Below the pieces are notes generated by a model. The model made no database searches. It was not told the origin of the DNA and saw only the letters and a program-made list of their open reading frames with translations. From Auxenochlorella pyrenoidosa (taxonomy: Eukaryota > Chlorophyta > Trebouxiophyceae > Chlorellales > Chlorellaceae), in the NCBI GenBank assembly GCA_001430745.1, contig KQ482003.1:1200781-1225506 (forward strand): a stretch of 24,726 bases of DNA, read 5' to 3'. The position numbers were made by a program, and so were the translations under genes. Positions 22,101 to 24,726 of the stretch are shown one piece after another. Position 1 is the first letter of the stretch. The number at the start of each line of letters is the position of its first letter.

Positions 22101-24726
22101 GCACGCCTGCCAGGGCCCGCAAGCGGCCCGCCGCTGACGGCAGCGCGGCTGCAGGTGCAGGCGTCGATGATGGCTGCGGGGACCAGCTGCCACACGCCGC
22201 CACGGGCCGGGCGCGCAGGGTGAGCCGACTGAGCTGCAGCCTGGGGGAGGGGGTGGGGGAGCCGTTTGTGCCACTCTGTGTGCCGCCACCTGTTGTTGAG
22301 GCATCTGCCCAACCTCCTGGCCCCTGTTGCTGCTCCACCGCCCGCCTCCAGGTGCGGTTTGGCGAGAGCAAGCTGGTGCGATTCGCGCTGCAAGAGCCGG
22401 AGAACGCAGCAGAGGGTGCTGCTGCCGGCATGCCGGTGCCAGCCTCCCAACAGCAGCAGCAGCAGTTGGGCGGCCCCACGCCTCTGGTCATTGCGCCGCC
22501 GGTGCTGCCCGCCAGCACGAGCGGCATTGCGGGCCGGCCAGCCACCCCCGCCAAGCCGGCGCACCTGCCCATGCCCCAGCCGCCCGCGCACGCACGCCTG
22601 GGGTGAGGCCGCCAGCAAACGCGCTGCATTCGTACTTGCACCCCAGATCAGGCGCGGCCCGCGCGGTTGCACCCCCATCCAGGCATTGGTTCTGTGCCAG
22701 CTGGGCTGCATGCTGAGCGCGTCCCCCGCGGCCGCCGTGGCCCCCCCGCCCCTTCCCCCCCTCCCCCTTCCCCAGCTGCGGACAACTGTCCAGGCCCGCC
22801 CTCGCACATGCCTCGTGTTTTTACCCCTCCCCCCGGGCCCCCTCCCCCCCCCTTTTTTTGCAGCGCCGCGGCCTTCCGGCGGCCCTACTGCGGTCCCCAG
22901 GGCCGTCGGCAGGCGCTGCTCTCCTTTGTGTCCGAGGGCGGCGCAACCTGCTATGCGCTGGCGCACGCGCCCCCGCCAGTGGGCGAGCCAGACGGCGCCG
23001 ACGGCGGCACGGAGGAGCTGGGCGGCGGGCCGGCCTCCGCCTGCGGGCATGTGCTCATCCCGCGGCGCCTGCAGCACCGAGAGGGCCTCCGACGGCGCAG
23101 CCTGCTGCCCGCTCCGCCGCCGCCGCAGGCAAGCTCAGCCACTCGCTGTTCACCTGCGTTGTGGGGCCGCCGGGCAGGGCACTGCACTGCAGCCAGCTTT
23201 GCCCTCTCCACCCGGCATATGCCTCGCATGCTGGGCCTGCTGCCGGCCGGCCAGTGCTCAGCTGGCCGTGCCCTCGCCGGCCCCGTAGCCCACCAACCCA
23301 AAGAGAACAACAGCCAACCCGCAAGCTCCAGCTCCAACAGTACGCACGCACGCAAACAGATGCGCCAGGGGCTGACAGCTGGCCAGCCCACACCCCTGCA
23401 GGGCACAGAGCTGCTGGAGCAGGAGGTGCGGGAGGCCTTCATCAACGCCAGGCTGGCAGACCACCTGCGCGCGGGCGAGGCGTGGGCGCGCCTGGACATG
23501 GCCGGCTGCGAGCTGGCGCCGGGGGCGCAGCACGCCGAGGCGCTGGCGCAGGCAAGGCGGCGGGGGTGGGGCGGGGAGAGGGTGGGCATTTGTATCGCAG
23601 CCCCCGCCTCACAAGCGGGACCTCTTCAGTCGCTAGGCCAGCAGCCTGCCGCGCCCCCATGTCGTGGTTGGGCTGATCTTTGTGCAGTTGCACCACCACC
23701 TGTGCGCCCAAGGCCACCTTGCCCCCCCCCCCTCCCCCCTTCTGCAGCTGTCTGGCAGGCTGGAGCAGGCACATGGGCCGGGCGCGGTGCGGCAGCTGCT
23801 GGAGCAGCTGGGCTCGGAGTGGCTCCACCTGAAGCGCCTGCGGCAGTACGCCACCCAGGGCGCCGCCTCGGCCTTTTCGGCGGCGCCGACGGCAGGCGAG
23901 CCAGAGGGCGGCAGTGGGGGCGCGGCCAGCAGCCGGCCGCGCGGCATACTGAAGCACCGCAGCAGCCTCGGCGGCGGCAGCAGTGTGCCGTCAAAGGGCC
24001 CCGATGCCGTCGTCGCTGCTGCCAGCGCCGCTGCAAGGGCAGAAGCGTCGGCTGGAGGGTGCCCTCCAGGACAGCCGCAAGCAGCCGAGCAGCCAACAGA
24101 GCAGTCGCCAGTGGCAGTGGCAGGTGGCGCCCCAGCCAGCTTCGAGGCCGTTCTTGCTGCCACCATTGTTCAAGAGCTGCCTGCCGCGGCCAGAGCCCCC
24201 GGGGCGCCAGCTGCAGCAGCGCTTCCCGCAGCAGAGGCTCAACAGGCAGCACCGGCAGCTGATGCCAGCAGAACTGACCGCGCAGCGGCGGCGGCGGCTA
24301 GCAGCCTGCAAGGGGCCGACGCCGCACCAATGGATGTGGATGCGGTAGCAGCACCAGCGGCCAGCGCGCCAGCGCAGGTGGCAGCCGCCCAGCCCTGCGG
24401 AGCGGCGCCATCAGCGGCAGGGGCAGCAGGCGCAGCAGGTGGCGAGCCAGAGCAGGCAGGCGCGCCCCCAGCCGGCATGGCGCCGCAGTCAGCGGCGGCT
24501 GTGGAGGCTAGTGCAGCACCTGCCGGCCCGGAGCAGGGCCAGCCGGAGCTGAGCCTGGAGCCGCGGCCTGTGGAGCTGACCCCCGGGCCGGAGCTGTCCC
24601 GCGGCGCAAAGATGCTGCAGCGGTGCACCCCCGCTGCCGCCGGCAAGGTGCAGCAGCTGCTGCAGGCGGCGGGGGAGCGGGGGCGCAGGGCGCGCGCGCC
24701 GCTTCCGCCCGGCCCGCCAAGCTGCT
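19169..24726 (+). CDS. Large low-complexity protein with PP1-docking-like motifs (3' partial, unknown family)
   Basis: Family not recognised. Exons: 19169-19291, 19437-19772, 19919-21274, 21506-21677, 21906-22219, 22352-22602, 22864-23128, 23402-23551 and 23748 to the window end, about 1,315 residues, still open. Phases agree at every junction. The start ATG sits in a good context (AACCATGG). Most of the protein is Ala/Pro/Gln/Glu-rich and probably disordered. Basic clusters near the N-terminus (NRRRTK; GGKRKGRKQKKQK) look like nuclear localisation signals. A conserved-looking part holds RRVRFGESKLVRF (about 766-778), then RRPYCGPQGRRQALLSFVSEGG, a helical ELLEQEVREAFINARL and LLEQLGSEWLHLKRL. 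The tail has RGILKHRSS (about 1054-1062) and SRGAKMLQRC. RVxF plus [GS]IL[RK] are the two classic protein phosphatase 1 docking motifs, so a nuclear PP1-binding scaffold is a hypothesis only. Three of its introns need GC donors; for the first and last of these a GT alternative exists. Confidence 0.7.
19292..19436 (+). other. Probable GC-AG intron after first exon of the low-complexity gene
   Basis: Donor ACCAAG|GCAAGG and acceptor TTGCAG|GGC join RRRTK to GTPTRVI in phase 0. Reading on without splicing hits TAG at 19325. Upstream GT alternatives in the same phase (GAG|GTTGCA, GCG|GTGGCT) fit the donor consensus less well, so the call is likely but not certain. Confidence 0.5.
21430..21474 (+). 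repeat. Nine-base tandem repeat in an intron
   Basis: About five units of CTGACATGC, the first, second and last diverged, lie in intron 21275-21505 of the low-complexity gene, about 30 bases before its acceptor. Confidence 0.85.
22220..22351 (+). other. Stop-free intron of 132 bases splitting an RVxF motif
   Basis: Donor CGCAGG|GTGAGC and acceptor CTCCAG|GTGCGG are good canonical sites. The intron is exactly 44 codons long and contains no stop in the reading frame, so it could be spliced or retained without breaking the protein. Splicing yields RRVRFGE; retention yields RLQVRFGE. Confidence 0.65.
23129..23401 (+). other. Probable GC-AG intron, stop-free
   Basis: Donor CCGCAG|GCAAGC and acceptor CTGCAG|GGC keep phase 0 between APPPPQ and GTELLEQEV. 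The 273 bases (91 codons) are also open in frame, so retention cannot be excluded from sequence. Confidence 0.45.
23552..23747 (+). other. Probable GC-AG intron before the last visible exon
   Basis: The acceptor at 23747 follows a long C-rich tract and is convincing. It moves reading into the frame encoding LSGRLEQAHGPGAV. The donor is either GCGCAG|GCAAGG (exon end 23551) or, in the same phase, GAGAGG|GTGGGC (exon end 23581). The first is the better donor consensus apart from GC. Confidence 0.5.

Noticed and set aside
20818..23077. Long minus-strand open frames (about 607 and 577 codons) opposite the low-complexity gene
   Set aside because: They are antisense to Ala/Pro/Gln-rich coding sequence, where stops are rare on both strands, and show no domain or splice logic of their own.
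19169..24726. Identification of the low-complexity protein as RIF1
   Set aside because: The RVxF and SILK motifs would fit, but no HEAT-repeat region is visible in 1,315 residues and the rest does not resemble RIF1 in any way I can recognise.

Overview
This is an intron-dense, GC-rich nuclear fragment. I infer a trebouxiophyte-type green alga (Chlorella/Micractinium-like) from the many short introns (about 50-350 bases), the Ala/Pro/Gln-rich proteins, a TGTAA poly(A) signal behind one gene, and a plant-type SnRK2 kinase next to a BcsA-type glycosyltransferase. No prokaryotic operons, rRNA or tRNA genes, CRISPR arrays or transposons were seen.

Layout. (1) Bases 1-10062, plus strand: one very large gene, 5'-truncated, with 26 visible coding exons. 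It encodes a fusion of ankyrin repeat(s), a BcsA-type family 2 glycosyltransferase with membrane segments, and a roughly 800-residue low-complexity C-terminal tail that carries an 84-base in-frame repeat. (2) 10063-10875: convergent 3' flanks without a gene. (3) 10876-15367, minus strand: a complete 14-exon SnRK2-type Ser/Thr kinase of 367 residues. (4) 15368-16621: intergenic DNA with an AT-rich island upstream of the kinase. (5) 16622-18919, minus strand: a five-exon SpoU/TrmH-family RNA 2'-O-ribose methyltransferase. (6) 18920-19168: a short divergent promoter region. (7) 19169 to the window end, plus strand: a large low-complexity protein, 3'-truncated, of unrecognised family. It carries two RVxF-like motifs and one SILK-like motif of the kind that dock protein phosphatase 1.

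Exon models were built by hand from GT/GC...AG sites, reading-frame continuity and family motifs. The phase closes at every junction in all four genes. The glycosyltransferase core, the kinase and the methyltransferase are firm. The ends of the low-complexity exons, the start codons of the methyltransferase and the last gene, and several GC-AG introns are less certain.

The four genes do not form an obvious pathway. The main points of interest are the domain fusion and repeat tail of the glycosyltransferase, recurrent GC-AG introns, a kinase with altered HRD and glycine-loop motifs, and the candidate phosphatase-docking protein. In that last gene an RVxF motif is completed only by splicing out an intron that has no in-frame stop.
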